Position numbers and translations under genes: made by a program
Source: Roseburia sp.
GTDB taxonomy: Bacteria; Bacillota; Clostridia; Lachnospirales; Lachnospiraceae
Length of the DNA: 59,380 nt
Assembly: GCA_023664265.1 (NCBI GenBank)
Contig: JAMPFV010000013.1
Location: 1-59,380 of the forward strand
Direction of reading: 5' to 3'
Shown: positions 42,298-50,208 of the stretch, in pieces
How the letters are laid out: each line of letters opens with the position of its first letter
How positions within the stretch are numbered: the first letter of the stretch is position 1
The notes under the pieces: model-generated
What the model saw: only the letters and a program-made list of their open reading frames with translations
What the model was told of the DNA's origin: nothing
Database searches by the model: none

Positions 42298-42326
42298 ATT
42301 ATACCGAAGTTTCGGAGGGAAGTAAA
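42298..42326 (-). promoter_or_regulatory. ilv operon promoter with an internal palindrome
   Basis: On the minus strand: TTTACT (42321-42326), a 17-bp spacer, TATAAT (42298-42303). The spacer contains the palindrome CCGAA-GT-TTCGG (42304-42315), a plausible operator positioned to block RNA polymerase. Confidence 0.75.
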
Positions 42327-42371
42327 CCACTAATTTGCGCCACAGGAAAGAATACTGCCTGATAAAGAACG

Positions 42372-42556
42372 TAACAGTTCAGCCATGCCATTCATAATTT
42401 GCCGGAATATACATTATAACCAAATAATTTACAAATTGGTCGGCAAATTATTTCATTTCGGGCGTCCGCCCTATAGAAATGGTTATACAAATTGCCCTTA
42501 GTGAGCAAGCTCCCGCGGTCAATTTGCATAATCATTTCTGCATGGCTGAACTGTTA
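42372..42556. mobile_element. MITE-like element, full copy 2 (185 bp)
   Basis: Same length and terminal repeats (TAACAGTTCAGCCATGC at 42372-42388 and its inverse at 42540-42556) as the copy at 6901-7085, with a handful of substitutions (for example GGTCGGC for TTGCCGGC, GTGAGCAAGC for GTGAACAAGC). It lies between the divergent ilv and SH3-lipoprotein promoters without disrupting either. No target duplication is obvious (left flank GAACG, right flank GAATA). Confidence 0.88.
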
Positions 42557-42582
42557 GAATAAAATTTACACCAATCCGGCAC

Positions 42583-42611
42583 TGTACAATATATCGAACG
42601 CATGCTATAAT
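42583..42611 (+). promoter_or_regulatory. Promoter of the SH3 lipoprotein gene
   Basis: TGTACA (42583-42588), a 17-bp spacer, TATAAT (42606-42611) with an extended -10 TGC, 46 nt before the ATG. Confidence 0.75.
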
Positions 42612-42656
42612 GAGACGAACAGCACAAGTCAGTTTTTTTATTTGAGGAGGATTTTT

Positions 42657-42989
42657 ATGAAAAGAGCCAAAAAGAGTCTCCTGCTTGCGGTATTCTGCGG
42701 CGCAATGCTGAATCTATGCGCATGCGGCGCGCAAAATAATGCCAATCCGGAGGACACTGACACACTGTCGGAAGCAGAGACAGAGATTGGAACCGTAGAT
42801 GCGGATGTCCTGCGGATGCGCGAGGAAGCGTCTCCGGATTCGGACATCATCGGGCTGCTGAAAGGCGGACAGCAGGTAGTCATCGTCTCTGACGCGGGCG
42901 AGTATTATTACGTTCATATAACATTAGACGATAATCCGGATGATATTCTGGAGGGCTATGTCCGGAAAGAATATGTGAAAACCAATTAG
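42657..42989 (+). CDS. SH3-domain lipoprotein
   Basis: A 110-residue lipoprotein: signal peptide, lipobox ending LCAC (Cys23), an acidic linker (EDTDTLSEAETEIGTVD), then a bacterial SH3 domain (VDADVLRMREEASPDSDIIG, LLKGGQQVVIVSD, GYVRKEYV). Such domains bind cell-wall peptides or proteins. The ligand is unknown. GAGGAGG lies 6 nt before ATG 42657; the open frame begins earlier without signals. It is monocistronic, with a promoter upstream and a terminator right after its stop. Confidence 0.88.
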   Translation: MKRAKKSLLLAVFCGAMLNLCACGAQNNANPEDTDTLSEAETEIGTVDADVLRMREEASPDSDIIGLLKGGQQVVIVSDAGEYYYVHITLDDNPDDILEGYVRKEYVKTN

Positions 42990-43017
42990 GGGATTTCCTG
43001 CGAAATCCCCTTTTCTT
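42988..43017 (+). terminator. Terminator of the SH3 lipoprotein gene
   Basis: GGGGATTTC - CTGC - GAAATCCCC followed by TTTTCTT. The stem begins at the stop codon. Confidence 0.92.
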
Positions 43018-43031
43018 AACCTTCTTCGTTT

Positions 43032-43208
43032 TTATTCATTTGCAAGCGGCGGTTTTTGATATAACTTCCGCTCTATCTGCTTCCGCTTTTTCGCGATTGC
43101 CTTCAGCGTCTCCTCAGCCTGTTCCTTCTCCGCGATCTCCTGCAAATCCTCCAGGATCGTCAGTTGGTCAAAAAGATAACAATTCAATTCCTTTTCGTTT
43201 GTAGGCAT
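43032..43208 (-). CDS. Small coiled-coil protein (58 aa) after the hydrogenase-like gene
   Basis: Found by hand translation. It is 58 residues, starting MPTNEKELNCYLFDQLTILE and continuing as one charged amphipathic helix, ending in a Pro-containing tail. GAGGGGG lies 6 nt before ATG 43208. It is 19 nt downstream of the hydrogenase/MCP fusion stop, in the same operon. Its length and helical character would suit an adaptor or stabiliser of the chemoreceptor coiled coil, but this is inference and the family is unknown. Confidence 0.65.
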   Translation of the reverse strand: MPTNEKELNCYLFDQLTILEDLQEIAEKEQAEETLKAIAKKRKQIERKLYQKPPLANE

Positions 43209-43227
43209 ACGTTCACCCCCTCTGCCT

Positions 43228-45159
43228 TCAGCTCAGAATGGAATTTGTCTCCTGTATAACGGTCTTTACATTGTCCGCCATTCTGGAAACCGTATCCATC
43301 GATTCCTGTATAACCTGTCCGTTTTCCGAGGTTTTATCCACGTCCTGAATTGCGCCCCGAACAGAATCCAAAAGCACGGAGATGGTATCGCTGAACTTCT
43401 GGATTACGCCCATAATTTCCTCTATCGCATTCTTGATTGCATCGTCGTTTTCCTTCGCGGACGCCACGGATGCCTTGGAGCTGTCGGACAATTCGCGGAT
43501 ATTGGAAGCCACCACGGCAAAGCCTCTGCCGGCCTCCCCCGCTCTTGCGGCCTCAATCGCGGCGTTCAGGGACAGCAGGTTAATCTTGTTCGCAATGTTC
43601 TCGACATTCTGCGTCATAACATTGTAGCCCTCGATGCTGTCATTGATATGCTCCGCCGACCGCTTTATACCCTCGTTCAGGCTCGCAAGCTCATTCATAT
43701 GGTCTGTCACGACGTTCATCTTATCGGTGGTGTGCAGGCCCGCCTCCCGAATCAGATCCGCCTCCTCCTTGACGCGCTGAATGCTGGTATTGAGCTGTTC
43801 AAAGATGCCCATCATCTCCTCATTCATGTCGTATACCTTGCGGTTGACGCCCTCCACCTGCAGACGCTCCTCCTTGATAGAGCGCAGAACGTACTGGTGG
43901 CAGTTCTCCTTCTCGTTGATGCCCTTTGCCAGCGCGATTGCCATGTCACGACAACTGTTAAAGCCGCATGCATGACAGTCGAAGTGCTTCTCCTGTTCCG
44001 TCTCCTTTCCCAGCAGCTTATAGACACGCTCAATATCCGCCTCCGTGACCTTGACGCCTTCTGTATTGTGCGCCTTGTAGGTGCGGATGTAATCCTTCCA
44101 ATTCAGAGTCTTGTCAAATTCATCAAACAGCGGGTCGCGCTTCTTTTTCGTCTTTGCCGCCTTTCTGCGCACATTCTTCACATACTGCTCTACCTCGTGC
44201 ATGATATTGCTCATGGCAAAGCAGTGATAATCGACGCCTGTCGCAGGACCGCCGTTGCAGCCGTCCTTACAGCTCAGCACGTCAAAGACAGTCGGCAAAT
44301 CGCTCTTCTTTTGCTTCAGATACAAATCCAGATCCTCATACAGCCGCTCCGTTCCGGAGGTCTCAATAATCTTTAAATCCGGTAAATGCATCAGCAAATT
44401 CTTGGAAAGGCCGCCCGGCAGCGGATAAATCGCGCCCTCAAGTCCCGCAACGCCGTCAAATTCAAACTCGCTGAACATCTTTGTCTGGGGGAGGTGCACA
44501 CCATTCTGCTTCAAATAATCACGCAGATGCTCCATTGTGACATTGTAATCGACGATTCCCGTATCCCGAAATTCATCGGTCTTGGCGATACAGGGAGAGA
44601 TTGCCGCAATTTTCCCGCGGTATCCCAGAACTTTGCGCAGATAGATTGCCAGGCACAGCATCGGACTTTGAATCGGGGAAAGGTGCGGAATCAGTTCCGT
44701 CCTGTTCTTGAGTATATAATTGACCACCGCCGCGCAGGGCTGTGAAATAATCTTCGCATCCGGATTCTCCTCAATATAGCGTATATGCGCCCAAGTGCAG
44801 ATATCCGCGCCGTAGGAGACATCATATATTTTCTTAATGCCCTGTCCGCGCAGCCACTGAAGGACGTGCCGCCAGTTGCCGTCAAAGGAAATCTTGATGG
44901 ACGGTGCGGCAATCAGAACCATCTCCCTGCCGGACTTGAGCTCCTTAAAAAAGTCGTCAATATCGTCTCCATAGCTACGGGCGTGGTGTGAACAGGCGCG
45001 GATGCAGGCTCCGCATTTGATACACTTGCTCTCGTCCACATGGATGATCAGCCTTCCCTCTTCGTTTGTCTTGGCATTGTTGGCGTCTATAACCGGACAG
45101 GCCCGCACACAGGCATTACAGCCCACGCACTTTTCCGTATCTAATGATATTACTCCCAT
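43228..45159 (-). CDS. Sensory [FeFe]-hydrogenase-like / methyl-accepting chemotaxis fusion
   Basis: A 643-residue cytoplasmic fusion. Residues 1-60 hold a 2x[4Fe-4S] ferredoxin domain (Cys11/14/17/21 and Cys46/49/52/56). About 75-320 is an [FeFe]-hydrogenase H-cluster domain with all four ligand cysteines: Cys142 ([11 protein letters not shown]), Cys190 (SPCIAK), Cys297 and Cys301 ([10 protein letters not shown]). The proton-relay Cys before Cys142 is Pro, as in putative sensory enzymes. About 390-425 is a four-Cys FeS domain (Cys395/398/403/420). About 430-643 is an MCP signalling coiled coil with tip [20 protein letters not shown]. There is no membrane helix. It probably senses H2 or redox and signals to a CheA. 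GGAAGGGAG precedes the ATG. Confidence 0.92.
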   Translation of the reverse strand: MGVISLDTEKCVGCNACVRACPVIDANNAKTNEEGRLIIHVDESKCIKCGACIRACSHHARSYGDDIDDFFKELKSGREMVLIAAPSIKISFDGNWRHVLQWLRGQGIKKIYDVSYGADICTWAHIRYIEENPDAKIISQPCAAVVNYILKNRTELIPHLSPIQSPMLCLAIYLRKVLGYRGKIAAISPCIAKTDEFRDTGIVDYNVTMEHLRDYLKQNGVHLPQTKMFSEFEFDGVAGLEGAIYPLPGGLSKNLLMHLPDLKIIETSGTERLYEDLDLYLKQKKSDLPTVFDVLSCKDGCNGGPATGVDYHCFAMSNIMHEVEQYVKNVRRKAAKTKKKRDPLFDEFDKTLNWKDYIRTYKAHNTEGVKVTEADIERVYKLLGKETEQEKHFDCHACGFNSCRDMAIALAKGINEKENCHQYVLRSIKEERLQVEGVNRKVYDMNEEMMGIFEQLNTSIQRVKEEADLIREAGLHTTDKMNVVTDHMNELASLNEGIKRSAEHINDSIEGYNVMTQNVENIANKINLLSLNAAIEAARAGEAGRGFAVVASNIRELSDSSKASVASAKENDDAIKNAIEEIMGVIQKFSDTISVLLDSVRGAIQDVDKTSENGQVIQESMDTVSRMADNVKTVIQETNSILS

Positions 45160-45203
45160 GATATGTACTCCCTTCCTTTCTGCGCGAAGTTGTTATTGCA
45201 TTT

Positions 45204-45209
45204 ATTATA
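45204..45209 (-). promoter_or_regulatory. -10 element of the hydrogenase-like gene
   Basis: Extended -10 TGCTATAAT on the minus strand, about 45 nt upstream of the ATG. No good -35 is seen. Confidence 0.6.
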
Positions 45210-45260
45210 GCAAAAACATTTTCCTTTTTCCACCATTTTTCGCAAGGTGTTACTCCTTTA

Positions 45261-45289
45261 TTGCCTTTGCGGCGCTGTTATGGTAAAAT
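45261..45289 (+). promoter_or_regulatory. Promoter of the small lipoprotein gene
   Basis: TTGCCT (45261-45266), 17-bp spacer, TAAAAT (45284-45289), 36 nt before the ATG. Confidence 0.65.
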
Positions 45290-45324
45290 ACAGACATCCG
45301 GAAAAAATATGTGAGGAGAAAATC

Positions 45325-45867
45325 ATGCAAAACAAACGATATAAAACCGTGCTCGCCGCACTTGCGCTGACGCTCTGTCTGTGCGGATGCGCGAACAGCA
45401 CGGATGAGGAAAAGGCGCTCGCCGCGTTCTCCTCATCCATTGCCGGCTTTACCTCCAATATCAAGGAGGCAAATGAGCAGATTAACGGCATTGACACCAC
45501 CCAATCAGAAGCCCCGGCGGAGCTTCTGGAAATCCTTGACCGACTTGATGAGGAGTTCGTAAAGCTTGCGGAGCTTTCCGTTCCGGAACAGTATCTGGGC
45601 GTTGAAGCGCTGGCGGACGAAGCGAGTCAGAACATGTCGGAGGCTGTCTCCTATTATCATTCCGCCTTTGAGGCGGAGGTCTTCAGCGAATCGGACGCTG
45701 ACGTCGCTTATCAGTATTATAAGCGCGCCATGATGCGCGTTGAGTACATCGGTTATATTCTTGCCGGCGGAGAAATACCGGAGAATGAGCATATCACCAT
45801 CTATGAAGAGACGAATGACCATAATATCATAGACAGATGGTTTGATGATGAGGATGAGGAGAATTAA
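45325..45867 (+). CDS. Acidic helical lipoprotein
   Basis: A 180-residue lipoprotein with signal peptide and lipobox LCLCGC (Cys22). The mature part is mainly acidic helices (for example PAELLEILDRLDEEFVKLAE) and ends in a very acidic tail (DDEDEEN). I do not recognise a conserved family; it has the look of small four-helix-bundle lipoproteins. GAGGAG lies 6 nt before ATG 45325. It is a single gene, divergent from the hydrogenase-like gene, with a terminator that overlaps the end of the convergent serpin gene. Confidence 0.75.
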   Translation: MQNKRYKTVLAALALTLCLCGCANSTDEEKALAAFSSSIAGFTSNIKEANEQINGIDTTQSEAPAELLEILDRLDEEFVKLAELSVPEQYLGVEALADEASQNMSEAVSYYHSAFEAEVFSESDADVAYQYYKRAMMRVEYIGYILAGGEIPENEHITIYEETNDHNIIDRWFDDEDEEN

Positions 45868-45878
45868 CTATACATGAA

Positions 45879-47333
45879 CTATACCGTTGGATTATCGATA
45901 ATACCGATAAACAACGGTATTTCTTTTTCCATATCCATTATAATATAGAGGAACGGCTCATTAAAATACACATCCTTCGGCTCATGCTCCGGCCATTCCA
46001 AAGCCATCTCCCTGAGAACGACCTCCGTAGCCGCAGCCGCCTCTGTCCCCTCCTCATCCACAATAATCTTCGCCTTTTGGCGGACAAGGCTGATATAAAT
46101 ATTGTCCTCACTTTGTCCTAGTCGGTCAAAATCGGCTTTTTCCCCATCAAAGGCATCCCGCAGTCCCATCTGCTGCAAACTGTCATTTAGCACATGGTCA
46201 AAGGTGATTTCAAACTTGGGAAGTTTCAAATTGACTGTTTCGGTCTGGATACCGTTCAACGTCTCATGTATGACCTCATTGGTCAACTTCTCATATACCG
46301 TTCTGACATCATCCTGCCCTGTCGGTTTGAGCGCCACAAGAGCCAAATCCGACTCCCGATACGGCAGAACCACGCCCTCCGAGAAATCATTTGCGATATA
46401 TTGCAGCTCCTTTTCATGCTGATTCATCATGTCCGTCTCGACGACGCTTCCGTCCGCAAGCGTGAAGTCCTCGATATGGGTATCCACCGTTTCAAAGGGA
46501 ACCGTCCATTTCGCTTTAAAATAGACCGTATTAAAAAGCGCAAGGCGGGTCATCGCATCCAGCGGCTCCTCCAGCATCTCCTGAATCAGTCCGTTTGTGT
46601 TCCTTTCCACCCAATCATTTATGCCGCGCATGGCCGCATCGCTCGAAATATTCGTCTGAAAGGCTTCCGCGTCCAAAAAGGACTTGATGGATCCAACCCA
46701 CTCCTCATTCACGTCAAACGAATCGCTGATCCATGCCGAATTTGCGATTGCAAGCGTCATATCCGCTGTATCCGCGGGGAGTGTATTCATCATATCGTCC
46801 GCAAATACCGTCATATCCTCTTCTCCCAATACGCTGCGAAACTCCGCTTCCGTATTGCCGCCGGCACCCATCCCCACCATCGAGAGCGCAAGATACGCCG
46901 ATACGGGAGAGAGCACGGGATTCTCCCTGTCTGTGTTTTCTCCAAAGAGCGCATAGCAAAACTCTCGGAGCGGCGCATAGTCCTTGATGGCATAATCAAT
47001 GCAGGTTATCGTATTATTGTTTGCCGTCAGATTAATCACGGAATTATTTTTTTCATTCGTCTTCTCCACACTGCTGCCTCCTTTCGCCCCGGGATTGCCT
47101 GGTTCAACGTTTGCATCCTGTTCCCGCACCACGCCTCCCTTATCGGCCTGCGCCTCGTCCGTCTGCTGCACTGCGCCTCCCTCATCGGCCTGCGCCTCGT
47201 CCGTCTGCCGCAGCGCGCCTCTCTCCGCGCCGTCCGTTTGCACATTTACGGCGCATGCACACAGCAATACCGGTATTGCCGTCACAACTGCCGCCGTGCG
47301 CAGACTCTTTTTCAACTCTCTGATTTTTTTCAT
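45879..47333 (-). CDS. Serpin family lipoprotein (serine protease inhibitor)
   Basis: A 484-residue lipoprotein serpin: signal peptide with lipobox LLCAC (Cys27), a repetitive hydrophilic linker (duplicated 14-residue QTDEAQAD unit), then a full serpin fold from about 110. The breach and shutter motifs are there (NPVLSPVSAYLALSMVGMGA, LFNTVYFKAKWTVPF). The reactive-centre hinge EEGTEAAAATEVV is of the inhibitory type. Counting P17 to P1 from it puts Met443-Ala444 at the scissile bond, suggesting inhibition of elastase-, chymotrypsin- or subtilisin-like proteases. It is anchored outside, so it may guard against host or competitor proteases. GGAGG is 5 nt before ATG 47333. Confidence 0.93.
   Translation of the reverse strand: MKKIRELKKSLRTAAVVTAIPVLLCACAVNVQTDGAERGALRQTDEAQADEGGAVQQTDEAQADKGGVVREQDANVEPGNPGAKGGSSVEKTNEKNNSVINLTANNNTITCIDYAIKDYAPLREFCYALFGENTDRENPVLSPVSAYLALSMVGMGAGGNTEAEFRSVLGEEDMTVFADDMMNTLPADTADMTLAIANSAWISDSFDVNEEWVGSIKSFLDAEAFQTNISSDAAMRGINDWVERNTNGLIQEMLEEPLDAMTRLALFNTVYFKAKWTVPFETVDTHIEDFTLADGSVVETDMMNQHEKELQYIANDFSEGVVLPYRESDLALVALKPTGQDDVRTVYEKLTNEVIHETLNGIQTETVNLKLPKFEITFDHVLNDSLQQMGLRDAFDGEKADFDRLGQSEDNIYISLVRQKAKIIVDEEGTEAAAATEVVLREMALEWPEHEPKDVYFNEPFLYIIMDMEKEIPLFIGIIDNPTV
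45881..45928 (+). terminator. Terminator of the acidic lipoprotein gene, inside the serpin 3' end
   Basis: ATACCGTTG (45881-45889) / CAACGGTAT (45912-45920) followed by a T-rich run on the plus strand. It doubles as the last codons of the serpin gene on the other strand. Confidence 0.75.
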
Positions 47334-47359
47334 GCTAACCTCCATTTCGCTGCTTGGCA

Positions 47360-47525
47360 GCGACTCGAATCAAGATGAAGAATGCCCCGATTTTTGACAT
47401 TCTTCACACTAATCTCTATGCCGCTTTCAGCGGCACAGATAGTAATGAAAAACGCTGTCTTTGCGTTTTTCCAGGTTGAAATATAATGATTGTTAGACAG
47501 CGTTTTTTGCTGTCTTATAATCATT
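47360..47525. repeat. Cluster of structured repeats after the serpin start
   Basis: It contains a diverged GAAGAATG...CATTCTTC hairpin (47377-47405), the 21-nt motif shared with 18471-18491 (47442-47462), and a composite hairpin AATGAT-AGACAGC / GCTGTCT-ATCATT (47485-47525). The AAAAACGCTGTCT and AGACAGCGTTTTT arms also face each other. The cluster fills the serpin/DUF1287 gap and has no gene. Confidence 0.7.
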
Positions 47526-47555
47526 TTTCAACCTCCCATGCCGAAGCGCGTTTCC

Positions 47556-48275
47556 TTAACGGATGCGGTAATGTCCCACAATCGGTCCCCATATCTCCAA
47601 AATGTCCTCCTCATAATCGGCCTGTATGGGGTTGGCATTGTGAAGAACAAACGGTATCCCGCGTTTGTTCCGCTTATCCGAGACAATTCCGATATGGTTC
47701 TCGAATATCACGATATCACCGCCCTGCCACGCTTCTATATCATATACGTCCGTGGTGAGGGAATTTGTGGTATTTTTGAAAAAGATTTTCAGATTCCGGA
47801 CACGGCGAAAGTCAATATTCTCATCCGGCTCCGCGATGTCATAAGCCTCGGGGTGATTCCGAATATCCTCGTTTACCAACGCCATCAGGTCATAGCCCGC
47901 ACCCAACAGCGCGAACGCCACCACATCTGTACAGACACCGTACTCATCATCCGGATAGCCGGTCGTGTAATAGCGGCTCTTATATCGCGGTGCCGTCTCT
48001 ATATAGGCCCGCGCGCTCTGCAAAATATCTGTCTGGTCGTCAATCGAGTCGCCATCCCTGTCAACAGCACTGACATATGGCGTGACGCCAAAATATTCCG
48101 AGTCATATTTTTTGTGTGGGATATAATTGTACCGATACAGCAGCTTGCCGCCGGTTGTGAGAACAGCGGCAGCTGCAAAGAATATTATCACCACCGGCAG
48201 ACGCTTTCTGTTCCCCTTTATATTGACAGTTCCTTTCAAATCGGCAGCTTCCTTCAATTCAATTGCTCCCTTCAA
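47556..48275 (-). CDS. DUF1287 family protein
   Basis: Up to 239 residues: a variable hydrophilic start, one membrane helix (LPVVIIFFAAAAVLTTGG), then the DUF1287 domain with DRDGDSIDDQTDIL, RYYTTGYPDDEYGVCTDVV, DENIDFRRVRNLKIFF and GDIVIFENHIGIV. The Cys and His placement resembles NlpC/P60-like cysteine peptidases, which suggests cell-envelope hydrolysis (inference). The start is unclear: TTG 48275 overlaps the hisI stop, and two later TTG codons each follow an AAGG-type site. The segment has a repeated TTGAAGGR pattern. It is translated with hisI. Confidence 0.8.
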   Translation of the reverse strand: MKGAIELKEAADLKGTVNIKGNRKRLPVVIIFFAAAAVLTTGGKLLYRYNYIPHKKYDSEYFGVTPYVSAVDRDGDSIDDQTDILQSARAYIETAPRYKSRYYTTGYPDDEYGVCTDVVAFALLGAGYDLMALVNEDIRNHPEAYDIAEPDENIDFRRVRNLKIFFKNTTNSLTTDVYDIEAWQGGDIVIFENHIGIVSDKRNKRGIPFVLHNANPIQADYEEDILEIWGPIVGHYRIR

Positions 48276-48688
48276 CGCTCCGCGGCAGTCTCATTCAGAT
48301 TGATCAGCTCCATCGTGTCCATGTCCAGCCGCCGATAGAAGCAGTTGTTTGCCACACCGTTATAGGACGTATGGCAGATATTTCCCTTTAGAGGTCTCGC
48401 CCTGTATACCAGAGAGTTTTGCTCGCAGTTCACCCGTATTTCCACCAGCTCAAATTCATTGCCGGAGGTCTTTCCTTTGTGCCACAGCTCATTTCTGGAC
48501 GTGCTCCACAGGACAACCCTGCGGAGACGTATCGATTCCAGCATCGCCTCCTGATTCGTGTACGCAAGCAATATCACCTCTTGGGTGTCCGCGTTCTGTA
48601 CCGCCACCGGAATCACCTTCTGTCCCTGCATGTTGGCGATTTTCTCAAAGTCCAGCTTTAATTCGTTTGTCTCCTCAATGTATCCCAT
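48272..48688 (-). CDS. hisI: Phosphoribosyl-AMP cyclohydrolase
   Basis: A 138-residue HisI, third step of histidine synthesis (ring opening of PR-AMP). It has the zinc and substrate motifs LWHKGKTSGNEF, the Cys in VNCEQNSLVY, and NICHTSYNGVANNCFYRR at the end. It lacks the fused HisE pyrophosphohydrolase domain. No other his gene is adjacent, so the pathway genes are scattered. AGGAGG precedes the ATG. It overlaps DUF1287 by 4 nt if that gene starts at its first TTG. Confidence 0.95.
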   Translation of the reverse strand: MGYIEETNELKLDFEKIANMQGQKVIPVAVQNADTQEVILLAYTNQEAMLESIRLRRVVLWSTSRNELWHKGKTSGNEFELVEIRVNCEQNSLVYRARPLKGNICHTSYNGVANNCFYRRLDMDTMELINLNETAAER

Positions 48689-48721
48689 ATCCGCCTCCTG
48701 TTATTTTATTCCTCTAATACA

Positions 48722-48899
48722 TCTAAGGCATTGTTTTTTACTGCCTTAGATTGTATTTTTCAACGAACCTCCATGCCGAACTTCTCTTCACACGAATCCG
48801 GCTGAAGAATGCCCGAATTTTGGGCATTCTTCGGCGTGAGACTTAGAGTTTCTTCGCGAAACAGCCCTTGCTGCGAGCGATTAGAAACTCTTCTCACGC
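48722..48899. repeat. Cluster of hairpin repeats between hisI and pgeF
   Basis: Three stems: TCTAAGGCA / TGCCTTAGA (48722-48750), the perfect 29-nt GAAGAATGCCC / GGGCATTCTTC hairpin (48804-48832), and a long-range stem GCGTGAGA (48834-48841) / TCTCACGC (48892-48899) enclosing an inner AGAGTTTC / GAAACTCT pair. The last stem reaches into the pgeF stop codon. It shares the TTTTTCAAC and CATGCCGAA segments with the 47.5-kb cluster. Confidence 0.7.
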
Positions 48900-49829
48900 T
48901 AGCATAAGAAACGCCCCCAGATTCCCGCGCTGTCCGTTGCTCGCCCTGTGGCTGAACAGCAGCTTGGCATTACAGCAGGTGCACACATCCGTAATCTCTA
49001 TGTTCTCATCCGGCACGCCCGCGTCCCGAAATACCCTGAAATTCGCGTACCACAGATTCAGTTGATATTTGCCGTCCGCCTTTTGAGCGGCATTCTTCTG
49101 ATAAAGCAGGCACTCCGCAATCTCCCGCTCTGTTATCGTGTCCTTGTACCGCCGAAGATATTCTGCCGCCTTATCGTCGTCCCTGGCAAAGGTGTCGGAA
49201 AACGCAAGTGCGACGTCCCCGCTGACCTCATAGCAGTCCTGACAGATGGAGGGCGCGATCACAACGCGGACATCCTCGGGCCGTGTGCCGTATTCCCGCG
49301 CCATCGCCTCCAGCGTCGCCCGCCCCATCCGCGCGACCGTGCCGCGCCAGCCCGAATGGGAAAGCCCGATGGCGCGGTGAACGGTATCCACGACAAAAAG
49401 CGGCACGCAGTCCGCATAGAAGGTCGCCAGAATAATCCCCGCTTCATTCGTGATCAATCCGTCCACATCCTCATAATCCCGCGGCCTTGTCACGCCCTTT
49501 CCCTTGTCGGCAGGCGTCACCTTGCGGATATTGGTGGTGTGCGTCTGCACGGAGCATACAATATCGGACGCTTCTCTGTGGAAAACCGCAGCCGCCCTGC
49601 GGAAATTCTCATCTACCGCCTCTTTCTCATCCCCTCTGGAATAGCTGAAGTTCAGCGTATCAAACGGCGCCTTGCTCACGCCGCCCTGCCTCGTGGAGAA
49701 GAAGTGCTCCACAATTTCCGTATCCGTCAGCGAATCGAAGGTAAAATACATCATTTTTTCATTGTTCCGTCCGCTGTACTGTATCTTACAGATTTCTTTT
49801 CTTCCCTGCCTGACAAGCTGTTCTTCCAT
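48894..49829 (-). CDS. pgeF: Peptidoglycan editing factor PgeF (YfiH/laccase domain)
   Basis: A 311-residue Cu-oxidase_4/YfiH protein. It has FFSTRQGGVSKAPFDTLNFS, the metal/active-site residues in SVQTHTTNI, DVDGLITNEAGIILATFYAD followed by CVP, and LSHSGWRGTVARMGRATLEA, with SICQDCYEVSGDVA. In E. coli PgeF removes L-Ser misincorporated in muropeptides; YfiH relatives also show purine phosphorylase/deaminase activity. AAAGGAG precedes the ATG. It starts 12 nt after the yraN stop, in the distal part of the ribosomal/secretion string. Confidence 0.92.
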   Translation of the reverse strand: MEEQLVRQGRKEICKIQYSGRNNEKMMYFTFDSLTDTEIVEHFFSTRQGGVSKAPFDTLNFSYSRGDEKEAVDENFRRAAAVFHREASDIVCSVQTHTTNIRKVTPADKGKGVTRPRDYEDVDGLITNEAGIILATFYADCVPLFVVDTVHRAIGLSHSGWRGTVARMGRATLEAMAREYGTRPEDVRVVIAPSICQDCYEVSGDVALAFSDTFARDDDKAAEYLRRYKDTITEREIAECLLYQKNAAQKADGKYQLNLWYANFRVFRDAGVPDENIEITDVCTCCNAKLLFSHRASNGQRGNLGAFLMLA

Positions 49830-49841
49830 TCCGGTCTCCTT

Positions 49842-50201
49842 TTAATATACATAAATATGCTCGAACGCATTCCGATACCACGTAAGCTCCTCCCCGCAGA
49901 TTGCGACAACATCATAGCGGACGGCCTCTGCGTCCCCGATTCGGTGCGTCATACGGTAATAATCCGCCACGCGGCATATGGTTCTCTGCTTCCGGTAATC
50001 CACCGCCTCCGCGGGAGCGCCCCTGCCGTCCGTCCTGCGGTATTTTACCTCGAAAAAGACAAGATACTCCCCGTCCCTTCCGATTAAATCAATCTCCCCG
50101 CTGCGAGTTCTGTAATTTTGTTCCAACAGCCTTACGCCGTGCGCGAGGAGATACTCCGCCGCCCGCTCCTCGTAGGCCGCGCCGATCTCCCTCTTATTCA
50201 T
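49842..50201 (-). CDS. yraN: YraN family (UPF0102) endonuclease-like protein
   Basis: A 119-residue UPF0102 protein. MNKREIGAAYEERAAEYLLA at the start, then NYRTRSGEIDLIGRDGEYLV followed by FFEVKYRR, give the E...D...E-x-K nuclease-like core related to Holliday-junction resolvases. The function is unproven. ATG 50201 is selected because homologues begin here and GGAG lies upstream; the longer frame overlaps the FlhB-like gene and is not real. It is part of the conserved run ylqG-ylqH-yraN. Confidence 0.92.
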   Translation of the reverse strand: MNKREIGAAYEERAAEYLLAHGVRLLEQNYRTRSGEIDLIGRDGEYLVFFEVKYRRTDGRGAPAEAVDYRKQRTICRVADYYRMTHRIGDAEAVRYDVVAICGEELTWYRNAFEHIYVY

Positions 50202-50208
50202 CGAGGCT

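Noticed and set aside
42259..42326. T-box or leader-peptide attenuator upstream of ilvB
   Set aside because: The promoter lies only about 40 nt from the start codon, too short for such a leader.
46194..47378. A 394-codon plus-strand open frame opposite the serpin gene
   Set aside because: It is antisense to a clear serpin. Its C-terminal repeats mirror the serpin linker repeats.
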